Assembly: GCF_030398385.1 (NCBI RefSeq)
Contig: NZ_JAOAOQ010000046.1
Coordinates: forward strand, 1 to 43,921
Origin: Aquibium sp. ELW1220
GTDB taxonomy: Bacteria > Pseudomonadota > Alphaproteobacteria > Rhizobiales > Rhizobiaceae
Direction of reading: 5' to 3'
DNA length: 43,921 nt
Of the stretch, positions 27,873-36,595 are shown one piece after another (positions within the stretch are counted from its first letter, which is position 1; every line of letters begins with the position of its first letter). Both the position numbers and the translations under genes were made by a program. A model generated the notes under the pieces. The model did not search any database. It was not told the DNA's origin and worked only from the letters and a program-made list of their open reading frames with translations.

Positions 27873-28748
27873 GTGGACGCAGCATTCGGATCGCAATCGA
27901 TGGCGGCACCGCTGAAGCGGGTGCTGATGCGCCAGGCGCGCGGCGCCATGCAGGGCGCGGATCCGGCCCGGTGGCACTATGGCCCGAGCTTCGACGCCGC
28001 GAAGGCGGCCGACCAGCATGCGGCCTTCGCCCGACTGGTCGCAGGGTCCGGCGCTGCGATCGAATGGCTGACCGATGCGGAGGACGGCCTGGCCGATTCC
28101 GTCTTCACCCACGATCCTTCGCTGATGACCGATCGGGGCGCGGTGATCCTGTCGATGGGCAAGGCCTTGCGCCGGTCCGAACCTGCGTTGCACGAAGCCG
28201 CCTACGCGCGGCTCGGCATCCCGATCCTCGGCCGTGTCGAGGGCGAGGGGCAGGTCGAGGGCGGCGACTGCGTCTGGCTCGACCGCAACACGCTCGTCGT
28301 CGGCCGCGGCGTGCGCACCAACCAGGACGGCATCCAGCAACTCGCCAACATCCTCGGACCGATCGGCGTCACCGTCTACGGCTTCGACCTGCCGCTCTGG
28401 CAGGGCGAGGCGGCCTGCCTGCATCTGATGTCGGTGATCAGCCCGCTTGCCGACGATCTGGCGCTGGTCCATTCGCCACTCCTTCCGGCGCCGTTCTGGC
28501 AGATGCTGCGCGCGCGCGGGATCACGCTCGTGGAGGGTGACCGGGACGAGTTCGCGGCAAGCAACGGCCTGTCGCTCAACGTGCTGCCGACGGCGCCGCG
28601 CGACGTCATCATGGTGGCGGGCTTCCCGAAGACGAAGGCCGCGATGGAGGCGGCCGGCTGCACCGTCCGGACCTTCGAGGCGGATGCCCTCTGCATCGCC
28701 TGCGAGGGCGGACCGACCTGCCTGACCCGGCCGATCCTGCGGCGCTGA
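27873..28748 (+). CDS. Dimethylargininase (NG,NG-dimethylarginine dimethylaminohydrolase) family protein
   Basis: 291 residues from GTG 27873, chosen because GGGAGG lies 6 bases upstream; an ATG at 27900 would remove conserved sequence. Guanidino-modifying enzyme motifs are present: DSVFTHDPSL (Asp81), VEGGDCVWLD (Glu129, Asp132), EAACLHLMSVISPL (catalytic His184) and EGGPTCLTRP (nucleophile Cys283). The family splits methylated arginines into citrulline and methylamines, or acts as a related arginine-type hydrolase. It heads an operon with a TetR regulator and a ThDP decarboxylase and faces an amino acid importer. Substrate assignment to dimethylarginine is by family and is not proven. Confidence 0.87.
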   Translation: MDAAFGSQSMAAPLKRVLMRQARGAMQGADPARWHYGPSFDAAKAADQHAAFARLVAGSGAAIEWLTDAEDGLADSVFTHDPSLMTDRGAVILSMGKALRRSEPALHEAAYARLGIPILGRVEGEGQVEGGDCVWLDRNTLVVGRGVRTNQDGIQQLANILGPIGVTVYGFDLPLWQGEAACLHLMSVISPLADDLALVHSPLLPAPFWQMLRARGITLVEGDRDEFAASNGLSLNVLPTAPRDVIMVAGFPKTKAAMEAAGCTVRTFEADALCIACEGGPTCLTRPILRR

Positions 28749-28749
28749 G

Positions 28750-29388
28750 ATGGCCGAGCGCCGAAAGTTCCGCCGTGAAGGCGAGGAGCGGCGGCGGCAG
28801 GACCTGATCGAGGCGACGCTCGACTGTGTCGCGGAGAACGGCATCGAGGGCGCGACCGTCCGGGCGATCGCGCTCAGGGCCGGCGTGACGGCGGGCCTGA
28901 TCCGGCACTATTTCCCGGCCAAGGAGGACCTGCTGCAGGCCGCCTACGCCACGATCGTCGAACGCATGACCGCGCAGGCGCTGGCTTCGCTGGACGGGAC
29001 CGGCAAGACCCCGGCCGCGCGCCTCGGAGCCTTCGTCGCCGCCAACCTCACCGCGCCCATCGTCGATGCCCGCGTGTTCTCGCTCTGGGCCGGCTTCATC
29101 GGCCGGGCGCATGCCGATCCGGCGCTCTCGGCGGTGCATCGGGACGGCTACATCGGCTTCCGCGACCGGCTGGAGCATCTGATCGCCGAGACCTTCGCGT
29201 CAGCGGGACGAACGGCCGATGCGGGACGGTTGCGCCGCCACGCCATCGCCGTCAACGCCATCATCGACGGGCTGTGGATCGAGGGCTGCATGGCCGGCGA
29301 CCTGTTCGAGACGGGCGAACTGGCCGCCATCGGCATCGCGTCGGTCGAGCGGGTCCTCGGCATCGACATGGGGGGAGAAAACGCATGA
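28750..29388 (+). CDS. TetR-family regulator, BetI-like
   Basis: 212 residues. The N-terminal helix-turn-helix (ATVRAIALRAGVTAGLIRHYF, about residues 35-55) and the C-terminal pattern AIIDGLWIEGCMAG match the BetI-like branch of TetR repressors. It starts one base after the dimethylargininase stop and overlaps the next gene's start (ATGA), so it is the middle gene of a tight operon. It probably represses this operon through one of the palindromes at 27746-27819. The effector is unknown, possibly an arginine derivative rather than choline or betaine aldehyde. Confidence 0.92.
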   Translation: MAERRKFRREGEERRRQDLIEATLDCVAENGIEGATVRAIALRAGVTAGLIRHYFPAKEDLLQAAYATIVERMTAQALASLDGTGKTPAARLGAFVAANLTAPIVDARVFSLWAGFIGRAHADPALSAVHRDGYIGFRDRLEHLIAETFASAGRTADAGRLRRHAIAVNAIIDGLWIEGCMAGDLFETGELAAIGIASVERVLGIDMGGENA

Positions 29389-30983
29389 CGACGGTGGGCG
29401 AACGGCTGGTCGAGATGCTTGAGGCACGCGGCGTCGAAATGGTGTTCGGCATCCCCGGCGTCCACACCATCGAGCTCTATCGCGGGCTGGCGGGCTCTTC
29501 GATCCGCCACGTCACGCCCCGTCACGAGCAGGCGGCGGGCTTCCTGGCCGACGGCTATGCCCGCGCGACCGGCAAGCCCGGCGTCGCCTTCCTGATCACC
29601 GGCCCCGGCCTCACCAACGTCATTACCGCGCTGGCGCAGGCACGGGCCGATTCCGTGCCGGTGCTGGCGATCTCCGGCGTCAATGCCCGCGCGACGCTCG
29701 GCCGCGGCCTCGGCTGCCTGCACGAACTGCCCGACCAGTGCGCGACGATGGCGAGCGTCTGCCTGTCGTCCGAGAGGATCGAGGACCCGCGCGACCTCGG
29801 CCCCGCGCTCGACCGCGCCTTCGCGCTGTTCGCCTCGGGTCGGCCGGGGCCGGTGCATATCGAGATCCCGACCGACGTGATGGCGCTGCCCTGCGACGAC
29901 ACGTCCACCGATGAAGCCGCGTCGGCCGGACCGCCGCAGCCGGATGCCACCGCCATCGCAGGCGCCGCAGCGCTGCTGTCGCGGGCCAGAAGCCCGGCGA
30001 TCCTGGTCGGCGGCGGCGCGAAGGGTGCGGCTGACCTCGTCTGCAGGATCGCCGAACGGCTCGACGCGCCGGTGGTGATGACGGCCAATGGCCGCGGCCT
30101 CCTGCACGCGCATCCGCTGGGTGTCCCGGCCAGTCCGAGCCTGAAGTCCGTCCGCGCGCTGCTGGCCGACAGCGACGCCGTGCTGGCGATCGGCACCGAG
30201 TTCGGCCCGACCGACTACGACATGTATGTCGTCGGCGGCTTTCCGCCGCTGAAGGGGCTCGTGCGCATCGACGTCGACGCCGCGCAGATCGCCCGCCACG
30301 CCTGCGACATCGCCATCGTCGCGGACGCGCGCGACGCGGTCGAGGTGCTGATGTCGGCACTGGAGGACCGGCCGGCCGATGCCGCGCCGGGCGCAGGCAC
30401 CGCGCGCGCCCGGGAGGCGCGCGACGCCGCCTGGGACGAGATCGGCCAGCGCTACCGCTCTCACGTCGACGCGCTCGATGCGATCCGCAAAGCCGCACCC
30501 GGCGCGATGATCGTCGGCGATTCCACCCAGGCGGTCTACGCCGGCAATCTCTTCTTCGACCATGATCGGCCGGGCGGCTGGTTCAACGCCGCCACCGGCT
30601 ACGGCGCGCTGGGCTTCGGCCCGCCGGCCGCCATCGGCGCGAAACTCGGGCGGCCGGACGTGCCGGTCGTCTGCGTTGTGGGTGACGGCGGCATGCAGTT
30701 CGTGCTGGCGGAACTCGGAACCGCGATGGACGAGAAGGCCGCCGTCGTCTTCGTCGTCTGGAACAACGGGGGCTTCCAGGAGATCGAGACTTCCATGGTG
30801 GAGGCGGGCATCGCCCCCGTGGGCGTCAGGCCCTCGGCGCCGGACTTCTGCCAGGTCGCCCAGAGCTACGGCATGGAGGCGCAGCGCATCGCCAGCCTTG
30901 GCGCGCTCGGTGCGGCAGTGTCGCAAGCGCTGGCGTGCGGCGGCCCGGCGCTGGTCGAGATCGTCGGCGATCCGGCCCTGTGA
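29385..30983 (+). CDS. ThDP-dependent decarboxylase, probable 5-guanidino-2-oxopentanoate (2-ketoarginine) decarboxylase
   Basis: 532 residues with the three-domain acetolactate synthase-like architecture. The catalytic glutamate is in PRHEQAAGFLADGYARATG (Glu48). The cofactor motif GDGGMQF (from 433) ends at WNNGG, the GDG-x-NN signature for ThDP and Mg. AruI of Pseudomonas, in the same family, decarboxylates 2-ketoarginine to 4-guanidinobutanal in the arginine transaminase pathway. Placement beside dimethylargininase and a basic amino acid importer makes that role likely here. No aminotransferase or guanidinobutyrase is in the window, so the pathway would need genes elsewhere. Other 2-oxo acid decarboxylase roles remain possible. 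Confidence 0.82.
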   Translation: MTTVGERLVEMLEARGVEMVFGIPGVHTIELYRGLAGSSIRHVTPRHEQAAGFLADGYARATGKPGVAFLITGPGLTNVITALAQARADSVPVLAISGVNARATLGRGLGCLHELPDQCATMASVCLSSERIEDPRDLGPALDRAFALFASGRPGPVHIEIPTDVMALPCDDTSTDEAASAGPPQPDATAIAGAAALLSRARSPAILVGGGAKGAADLVCRIAERLDAPVVMTANGRGLLHAHPLGVPASPSLKSVRALLADSDAVLAIGTEFGPTDYDMYVVGGFPPLKGLVRIDVDAAQIARHACDIAIVADARDAVEVLMSALEDRPADAAPGAGTARAREARDAAWDEIGQRYRSHVDALDAIRKAAPGAMIVGDSTQAVYAGNLFFDHDRPGGWFNAATGYGALGFGPPAAIGAKLGRPDVPVVCVVGDGGMQFVLAELGTAMDEKAAVVFVVWNNGGFQEIETSMVEAGIAPVGVRPSAPDFCQVAQSYGMEAQRIASLGALGAAVSQALACGGPALVEIVGDPAL

Positions 30984-31005
30984 CGGCGCGCGGTCGCGGC
31001 GCCCG

Positions 31006-31311
31006 TCAGGCGCAGAGCCGCGCGAGGTGCTCGGGGCTGTGCCTGCCAGGTGCGTCGTCCTCCAGCAGGATGCCGCGGCGTCTCGCATAGGCGGTGACGA
31101 CGTCGAGCGCCTCGCCGGTCTCGATCTCCACACCGTCCGTTCCGCCGATCGCGTCGCGGCAGGCGGCGCAGGTCGCTGCGTAGGCCTCGTTGCGGACGGC
31201 GGCCGGCTCGCTCTCCAGCCATTCCAGCGCGCCCCGCGCGTCGCGGATGCGCAGGGGATAGCCGAGACCGACGAGGACGGTGACGGGCCGGTGGGACCGG
31301 GTGGCGAGCAT
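31006..31311 (-). CDS. DUF982-like small protein
   Basis: 101 residues from ATG 31311. The pattern RPVTVLVGLGYPLRIRDARG then EALEWL-type helix, AYAATCAACRDAIGG and EALDVVTAYARRRGILLEDD resembles DUF982, a family of about 80-100 residues almost confined to rhizobia. No function is known. It is convergent with the ThDP enzyme gene (22-bp gap) and downstream of the DeoR regulator on the same strand. There is no strong ribosome site. Confidence 0.6.
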   Translation of the reverse strand: MLATRSHRPVTVLVGLGYPLRIRDARGALEWLESEPAAVRNEAYAATCAACRDAIGGTDGVEIETGEALDVVTAYARRRGILLEDDAPGRHSPEHLARLCA

Positions 31312-31469
31312 GGGACGGATCCTTGGTCGAGGCGGGGGCTGTTCCTGGCGCCCGACGAAGGGCGCACGGGGAAAGCCGCGGGCCCGCCGAAGGTTCCGTT
31401 CGCCTCGCCGCCGATCGGGCTGACGCACGGGCCGTTTCCGCCCGTCGCGGCGCCCGCTGCCCTTGGCCG

Positions 31470-32243
31470 TCAGCCCTCCGCCACCTCCCAGCGCGCACCG
31501 GCCGCGGCGATCGCCTCGGCGATCTCGACAGGCGGCGGCCGGTCGGTCACGAGCAGGTCGAATCCGTCGAAGTCGCAGACCTTGACCAGCGCCGTCCGCT
31601 CGAACTTCGTGTGGTCGGTCGCAACGATCCGGCTCGCGCCGCAGGACAGCACCGTGCGGGCGAATTCCGCCTCCTCGAGCAGATAGTCCATCGGACCCAT
31701 CCGCGCGTCGATCGCGCCGATCGAGATGATGGCGTGGCGCACCCGGAACCGCGCGACGAAATCGATCGCGGTGCGGCCGAAGGCGGCGCCGTTGTCGCCG
31801 TGCAGTTCGCCGCCCGCCATGAACACCTTGTTGCCATTGACGGTGGCCAGCGTTCGCGCGACGTCGGAGGAGTTGGTGACGATGGTCAGTTCGCGCCGCG
31901 CCGACAATTCGCGAGCGAGGATGCTGGTGGTGGTGCCGGTGTCCATCATGATCGAATCGCCGTCGGCGATGCGCGCGGCGACGTGGCGGGCGATGCGGCG
32001 CTTCTCGGCTGCATTCTCGCGCATGCGCCGGTCGAATGGCGCCTCGCGGCCGTGCTCGGGCAGGTGCACCGTCCCGTGCGTCTTGACCAGGTGGCCGTCC
32101 TCGACCAGCGGGCGGATGTCGCGGCGCACCGTCTCCAGCGAGACGCCGAGCGACGCCGCCAGCGCCGAGATGCTGGCCGCGCCGTCGCGCCGCGCCGCCG
32201 CAAGGATCTCGGATTGCCGGGGGGAGAGGGTGATCTGGGTCAT
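31470..32243 (-). CDS. DeoR-family transcriptional regulator
   Basis: 257 residues. The N-terminal winged helix is SPRQSEILAAARRDGAASIS with ASLGVSLETVRRDIRPLVE. The sugar-phosphate-isomerase-like effector domain shows the family motifs DSIMMDTGTTTSILARELS, TNSSDVARTL, AGGELHGDNGAAFG and VATDHTKFERTALVKVC. DeoR proteins usually repress and sense a phosphorylated metabolite. It is divergent from a betaine-type transport and catabolism operon that includes a kinase, so a phosphorylated product of that kinase is an attractive candidate effector (inference). Confidence 0.93.
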   Translation of the reverse strand: MTQITLSPRQSEILAAARRDGAASISALAASLGVSLETVRRDIRPLVEDGHLVKTHGTVHLPEHGREAPFDRRMRENAAEKRRIARHVAARIADGDSIMMDTGTTTSILARELSARRELTIVTNSSDVARTLATVNGNKVFMAGGELHGDNGAAFGRTAIDFVARFRVRHAIISIGAIDARMGPMDYLLEEAEFARTVLSCGASRIVATDHTKFERTALVKVCDFDGFDLLVTDRPPPVEIAEAIAAAGARWEVAEG

Positions 32244-32252
32244 GAATGTCTC

Positions 32253-32350
32253 ATCTGTGAGGCAATCTGTGCCGCATTTTCAGGCAAATCAATCCCAAAG
32301 CCACGCAATGCCACATGCGGGGCGGGAAAGGCCACAAATCCCGGTTGACA
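32253..32350. promoter_or_regulatory. Control region between the DeoR gene and the betaine-type operon
   Basis: A consensus -35 TTGACA (32345-32350) points toward the operon, but the -10 at the right spacing is weak. Two ATCTGTG direct repeats (32253-32259 and 32265-32271) lie next to the DeoR start. Three further CCAC-containing repeats lie around 32300-32333. These are plausible regulator sites, without proof. Confidence 0.35.
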
Positions 32351-32443
32351 TCTGACGCAGCGGCAATCCACACTTCCCCTCTGTGGCGTGTTCCCGACGA
32401 CCAGAAGCGGGACCTGCCTGGCGAAAACAGAGGGACGCGACCG

Positions 32444-33412
32444 ATGCACATCCGGACATTTTCCAGACTGGGACGTTTCACCGCCCTGACCGCAGCGGCG
32501 CTGTCGCTCGGCCTCGGGCTGGCGCAGGCCGAGCCCGAATCCAACGATCCGATCAAGCTGACGCTGCACGACTGGACGGGCCAGCTGATCACCACCAATC
32601 TGATGGCCGAAGTGCTGAAGAAGGCCGGCTACAATGTCGAGCTGGTGCAGGCCGACTATCTCGCCCAGTTCGCGGGGCTGGAGACCGGCGACCTGCACGT
32701 CGCCATGGAGATGTGGGAGACCACCGGCCGCGAGGCGATGGATGCCGCGACCGCCACCGGCAAGGTCGAGAACATCGGCCCGACCGGCATGAAGGCCAAG
32801 GAAGAGTGGTGGTATCCGTCCTACATGAAGGACAAGTGCCCCGGTCTGCCCGACTGGGAAGCGCTGAAATCCGACGCCTGCGCCGAAGCCTTCTCGACGG
32901 CCGAGACGGCGCCGAAGGGCCGCTATCTCGGCGGCCCCGTCACCTGGGGCGGCTTCGACGACGAGCGGGTCGAAGCGCTCGACCTGCCCTTCGAGGTCAT
33001 CCATGCCGGCACGGATGCCGCGCTCTTCGCCGAACTGGAAAGCGCCTACCAGCGCCAGGCGCCGATCCTGCTCTGGGTCTACGCGCCGCACTGGGCGCCG
33101 GCGAAGTACGAGGGCGAGTGGGTCGAGTTCCCGGAATATACGGCCGAGTGCTACACCGACCCGAAATGGGGCTCCAACCCCGACATGGCCTATGACTGCG
33201 GCAAGCCGTTCGGCGAGATCTGGAAGGTCGGCTGGGCCGGCGTGAAGGACAAGTGGCCGGGCGCCTACGATGCGATCAAGGCCTTCACCATCGACAACGA
33301 CCAGATGGGCGCGATGATCACCGAGGTCGATCTCGACGGCAAGACCGTCGATGCGGTCGTGGCGGACTGGATGGGCAGGAACGAGGCCGTCTGGTCGGCC
33401 TGGATCAAGTAG
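32444..33412 (+). CDS. Glycine betaine/proline-type ABC transporter substrate-binding protein
   Basis: 322 residues. The signal peptide (MHIRTFSRLGRFTALTAAAL, cut after AQA near 28) is followed by an OpuAC/ProX-type fold. Segments such as LTLHDWTGQLITTNLMAEVL, WETTGREAMDA, GGPVTWGGFDDERVEAL and LWVYAPHWAPAKYEG are typical. Several Trp and Tyr residues could form the aromatic cage that binds a quaternary ammonium group. It is first gene of the operon proX-ATPase-permease-kinase-dehydrogenase. Substrates could include glycine betaine, dimethylglycine, choline or related compounds. Confidence 0.9.
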   Translation: MHIRTFSRLGRFTALTAAALSLGLGLAQAEPESNDPIKLTLHDWTGQLITTNLMAEVLKKAGYNVELVQADYLAQFAGLETGDLHVAMEMWETTGREAMDAATATGKVENIGPTGMKAKEEWWYPSYMKDKCPGLPDWEALKSDACAEAFSTAETAPKGRYLGGPVTWGGFDDERVEALDLPFEVIHAGTDAALFAELESAYQRQAPILLWVYAPHWAPAKYEGEWVEFPEYTAECYTDPKWGSNPDMAYDCGKPFGEIWKVGWAGVKDKWPGAYDAIKAFTIDNDQMGAMITEVDLDGKTVDAVVADWMGRNEAVWSAWIK

Positions 33413-33437
33413 CGGCGCCTCAGCCGCCGCATCAACG

Positions 33438-33463
33438 GCAGCCGCTGCCTTCGGGGCGGCTGC
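33438..33463 (+). promoter_or_regulatory. Intercistronic hairpin between binding-protein and ATPase genes
   Basis: GCAGCCGC (33438-33445) pairs perfectly with GCGGCTGC (33456-33463), loop TGCCTTCGGG. It ends directly before a GTG at 33464 and would hide any ribosome site there. Hairpins in this place often protect the binding-protein mRNA and lower expression of the following subunits. Confidence 0.55.
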
Positions 33464-33514
33464 GTGGACGAGAAGCGGGCGCCTGCGCCCGCGCCATTCC
33501 TCATCGCGGACACC

Positions 33515-34561
33515 ATGCCTGACACCGACGCGCCCGAAGCCGCGGCCAAACTGGTCTGCCGGTCGGTCTGGAAGTTCTTCGGTCCGGATGCCGACCGGCT
33601 GGGCAGGGCAGCCGACGAAGGCACCCTGCGTCCGGACGAACTCGACGGAGCCACCGCGGTCGCGGCCGTGCGCGACGTCTCGCTGTCGATCCGCGAGGGC
33701 GAGTGCTTCGTCATCATGGGCCTGTCGGGTTCCGGAAAGTCGACGCTCGTGCGTTGCATGTCGCGCCTCGTCGAGCCGAGTGCCGGCGAGATCGTGTTCG
33801 ACGGCGAGAACCTGCTTTCGGCGAGCGAGAAGCGGATGATCGAGATCCGCCGCCGCCACATGGGCATGGTGTTCCAGAATTTCGCGCTGCTGCCGCACCT
33901 CACCGTGCTCGGCAACGTCGCCTTTCCGCTGGAAGTGCAGGGCGTCGGCCGATCTAAACGCGAGGCGCGGGCGATGGAGATGATCGCGCTGGTCGGTCTG
34001 TCCGGCCGCGAGCACTTCTTCCCGCGCGAACTCTCCGGCGGCCAGCAGCAGCGCGTCGGCATCGCGCGATCGCTCGCCGTGGAGCCGGACCTCTGGTTCC
34101 TCGACGAGCCGTTTTCGGCCCTCGACCCGCTGATCCGCCGCGAGATGCAGGACGAATTCATGCGGCTGCAATCGGTGCTGAAGAAGACCATCGTCTTCAT
34201 CACTCATGATTTCGACGAGGCGATCCGGCTCGGCGACCGCATCGCCGTCATGAAGGACGGGGCGGTGGTGCAGGTGGGCACCCCCGACGAGATCGTGCTG
34301 GCGCCGGCGACCGGCTACGTCTCGGAATTCACCCGCAACGTCACCCGCGCCAAGGTCGTGAAGGTGTCCGCGCTCCTGTCGCCCGCCGGCGACGTGAGCC
34401 CCGCGGACGTGGCCGGCGAGGTTTCCGACCGCGCCACCATCGCCGAGGCCGCGCCGCTGTTCGGCGAAAGCGGCGTGCGCCTCCTCGTGCGCGGCCGGGA
34501 CGGCGCGATCGCGGGCGTGCTCGAGCGCGATCGGGTCGCCGCCATGATGATGCGGGGCTGA
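33515..34561 (+). CDS. Glycine betaine/proline-type ABC transporter ATP-binding protein
   Basis: 348 residues from ATG 33515. Walker A is GLSGSGKSTLVRC, signature LSGGQQQRVGIARSL, Walker B LWFLDEPFSALDPLIRREMQ, with a ProV-type N-terminal extension (CRSVWKFFGPDAD). The C-terminal about 75 residues (KVSALLSPAGDV to the end) replace the paired CBS domains of ProV/OpuA with a shorter, only partly similar region. An alternative GTG start at 33464 would add 17 residues, but the hairpin ending at 33463 makes it less likely. No strong ribosome site is seen for either start. It overlaps in function with the double permease that follows 3 bases later. Confidence 0.9.
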   Translation: MPDTDAPEAAAKLVCRSVWKFFGPDADRLGRAADEGTLRPDELDGATAVAAVRDVSLSIREGECFVIMGLSGSGKSTLVRCMSRLVEPSAGEIVFDGENLLSASEKRMIEIRRRHMGMVFQNFALLPHLTVLGNVAFPLEVQGVGRSKREARAMEMIALVGLSGREHFFPRELSGGQQQRVGIARSLAVEPDLWFLDEPFSALDPLIRREMQDEFMRLQSVLKKTIVFITHDFDEAIRLGDRIAVMKDGAVVQVGTPDEIVLAPATGYVSEFTRNVTRAKVVKVSALLSPAGDVSPADVAGEVSDRATIAEAAPLFGESGVRLLVRGRDGAIAGVLERDRVAAMMMRG

Positions 34562-34564
34562 GCC

Positions 34565-36595
34565 ATGGCCGCGGTCGGACCAGCCGAGACGGCTCGCGCG
34601 GGATGGCCGGCCGCGCCGTCGCGCGGACTCGTGGTGTGGATCGTCGCGCTTGGCGCCTTCGCGCTGCTCTGGGCCAATGCCGCCACGCTGGCGCCCTGGG
34701 CGCAGGAATGGCCGCGCGCCTGGACCCCGCGCATCGCCTTCTCGATCAGCGCCTTCATGCGCTGGCTGGTCGACGAGGCGACTTCCGGCCTCTTCACCTT
34801 CACCGAGTTCACGCGCTTCCTCTCGGCGCTGGTCGAGGCACCGTACCGCTTCGTGCTCGCGATCCTGTCGACAGGCCTGTTGTCGGGACAGGGCTCGCAG
34901 GCCGTTCAGATCGCCCCGCCGGTCTCCTGGGCCGGAATCATCGGCGTCTTCGTCATCGCCGCCCATGCGGCGGACGGGCGCCGGCTGGCGCTGCTCGCCA
35001 TCGCCTGCCTCGGCTTCATCCTCGTCTTCGGCCAGTGGGACAGCGCCATGGTGACGCTGGCCTCGATCGTCGTGGCGGTGCCGGCCGGCGCCGTCGGCGG
35101 GCTGCTGCTCGGGCTCGCCGCCTATCGCTGGCGCGCTTTCGAACGGGCGATCTCTCCCGTTCTCGACCTGATGCAGACCATTCCGATCTTCGCCTATCTG
35201 GTGCCGATCCTGTTCCTGTTTGGGTTCGGCCCGGTGGCGGCGATCCTCGCCACCATCATCTACGCCATGCCGCCGATGACCCGCATCGCCGTCGTCGCGT
35301 TGCGCGGCGTCGCCCCGGAGATCCGCGACCTCGGCCGCATGACCGGCTGCACGCCGCGCCAGATGACCTGGCGCGTCATGGTGCCGGCGGCGATGCCGGG
35401 GCTGATGGTTGGCGTCAACCAGGTGATCATGCTGTCGCTCAACATGGTCATCATCGCCTCGATGATCGGCGCCGGCGGCCTCGGCTTCGACGTGCTCTCG
35501 GCGCTGCGCCGGCTCGATTTCGGCGCCGGGCTGGAGGCGGGCGTGGCGATCGTGGCGCTGGCCGTCCTGCTCGACCGCACCTCGCAGGCCTTCGCGAAAA
35601 CGACCGTCCAGCGCGCCCATGCCGACGGCGCGGGCTTTGCCACGCGCCATCCGTATCTCCTCGCGGCCCTTGCTGTGGTGGTGGCAAGCTTCCTCGCCGG
35701 GCTCGTCCTGCCGCCGCTCGCGCGCTGGCCTGAGGCCTGGGAACTGTCGACCGGCACCTTCTGGTCGGAACTGGTGCGCTGGATCAACGTCAACTTCTTC
35801 GACGAACTGGAAGCGGTGAAGAACGCGCTGCTGCTCAACGTGCTGATCCCGTTCAAGCGTTTCCTGCTCGGCCTGCCCTGGCTCGGCGTCGCGCTGCTTG
35901 CCGGTGTGGCCGGATGGACGCTCTCCGGCTTCCGGCTGGCGGCGCTCTCCGTTGCGCTCTCGACGCTGATCGCCGTCTCCGGCCTCTGGGAGGAGGCGAT
36001 GACGACGGTCTATCTCTGCGGCCTCTCGGTCGTCTTCGCCCTGATGATCGGGGTTCCGATCGGCGTCTGGTCGGCAGATCGTCCGAGGGTCTGGCGCGTC
36101 GTGCAGGCCGTCATCGACACGCTGCAGACGCTGCCGTCCTTCGTCTATCTGATGCCGGTGGTGATGCTGTTTCGCGTCGGCGATTTCACCGCGATGATCG
36201 CCATCGTCGCCTATGCGCTGGCGCCCGCCATCCGCTACACCGCGCACGGGCTGCATCAGGTCGACCCGAAGCTGATCGAGGCCGGCCGCGCGGCGGGCTG
36301 CACGCCGTTCCAGCTGCTCGTCAAGATCAGGCTCAAGCTCGCGCTGCCGGAGATCATGCTCGGGGTCAACCAGACCATCATGCTGGCGCTGTCGATGCTG
36401 GTCATCACCGCGCTGGTCGGCACGCGCGACCTCGGCCAGGAAGTGTACATCGCCCTGACCAAGGCCGACACCGGCCGCGGCATCGTCGCCGGCCTCGCGG
36501 TCGCCTTCATCGCCATCATCGCCGACCGGCTGATCGCGGCGGGTGCCGCCCGCGCCCGCGCCAGGCTCGGACTGTCGGGGCAGGGAGGTTCCTGA
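34565..36595 (+). CDS. Fused double permease of a glycine betaine-type ABC transporter
   Basis: 676 residues with two ProW-like permease domains in one chain. Each half has its own ATPase-coupling loop: GCTPRQMTWRVMVPAAMPGL (near residue 259) and GCTPFQLLVKIRLKLALPEI (near 577). Each is followed by a closely related helix (VNQVIMLSLNMVIIASMIG and VNQTIMLALSMLVITALVG). ProW normally works as a homodimer, so this fusion makes an obligate pseudo-dimer. Long periplasmic stretches precede each half (PRAWTPRIAFSISAFMRWLV; FWSELVRWINVNFFDELEAV), also related to each other, indicating duplication of a complete permease. The stop overlaps the next start by one base. Confidence 0.92.
   Translation: MAAVGPAETARAGWPAAPSRGLVVWIVALGAFALLWANAATLAPWAQEWPRAWTPRIAFSISAFMRWLVDEATSGLFTFTEFTRFLSALVEAPYRFVLAILSTGLLSGQGSQAVQIAPPVSWAGIIGVFVIAAHAADGRRLALLAIACLGFILVFGQWDSAMVTLASIVVAVPAGAVGGLLLGLAAYRWRAFERAISPVLDLMQTIPIFAYLVPILFLFGFGPVAAILATIIYAMPPMTRIAVVALRGVAPEIRDLGRMTGCTPRQMTWRVMVPAAMPGLMVGVNQVIMLSLNMVIIASMIGAGGLGFDVLSALRRLDFGAGLEAGVAIVALAVLLDRTSQAFAKTTVQRAHADGAGFATRHPYLLAALAVVVASFLAGLVLPPLARWPEAWELSTGTFWSELVRWINVNFFDELEAVKNALLLNVLIPFKRFLLGLPWLGVALLAGVAGWTLSGFRLAALSVALSTLIAVSGLWEEAMTTVYLCGLSVVFALMIGVPIGVWSADRPRVWRVVQAVIDTLQTLPSFVYLMPVVMLFRVGDFTAMIAIVAYALAPAIRYTAHGLHQVDPKLIEAGRAAGCTPFQLLVKIRLKLALPEIMLGVNQTIMLALSMLVITALVGTRDLGQEVYIALTKADTGRGIVAGLAVAFIAIIADRLIAAGAARARARLGLSGQGGS

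Noticed and set aside
30984-31470. Several overlapping minus-strand frames longer than the DUF982-like gene
   Set aside because: Only the frame starting at 31311 shows a family-like pattern; the others overlap the ThDP gene or are Arg-rich shadows.
32240-36256. Open frame of more than 1300 codons on the minus strand
   Set aside because: It is antisense to the betaine transport operon, whose plus-strand genes have clear ABC motifs. The frame has a composition typical of shadow frames (Arg, His, Asp rich) and no domain.
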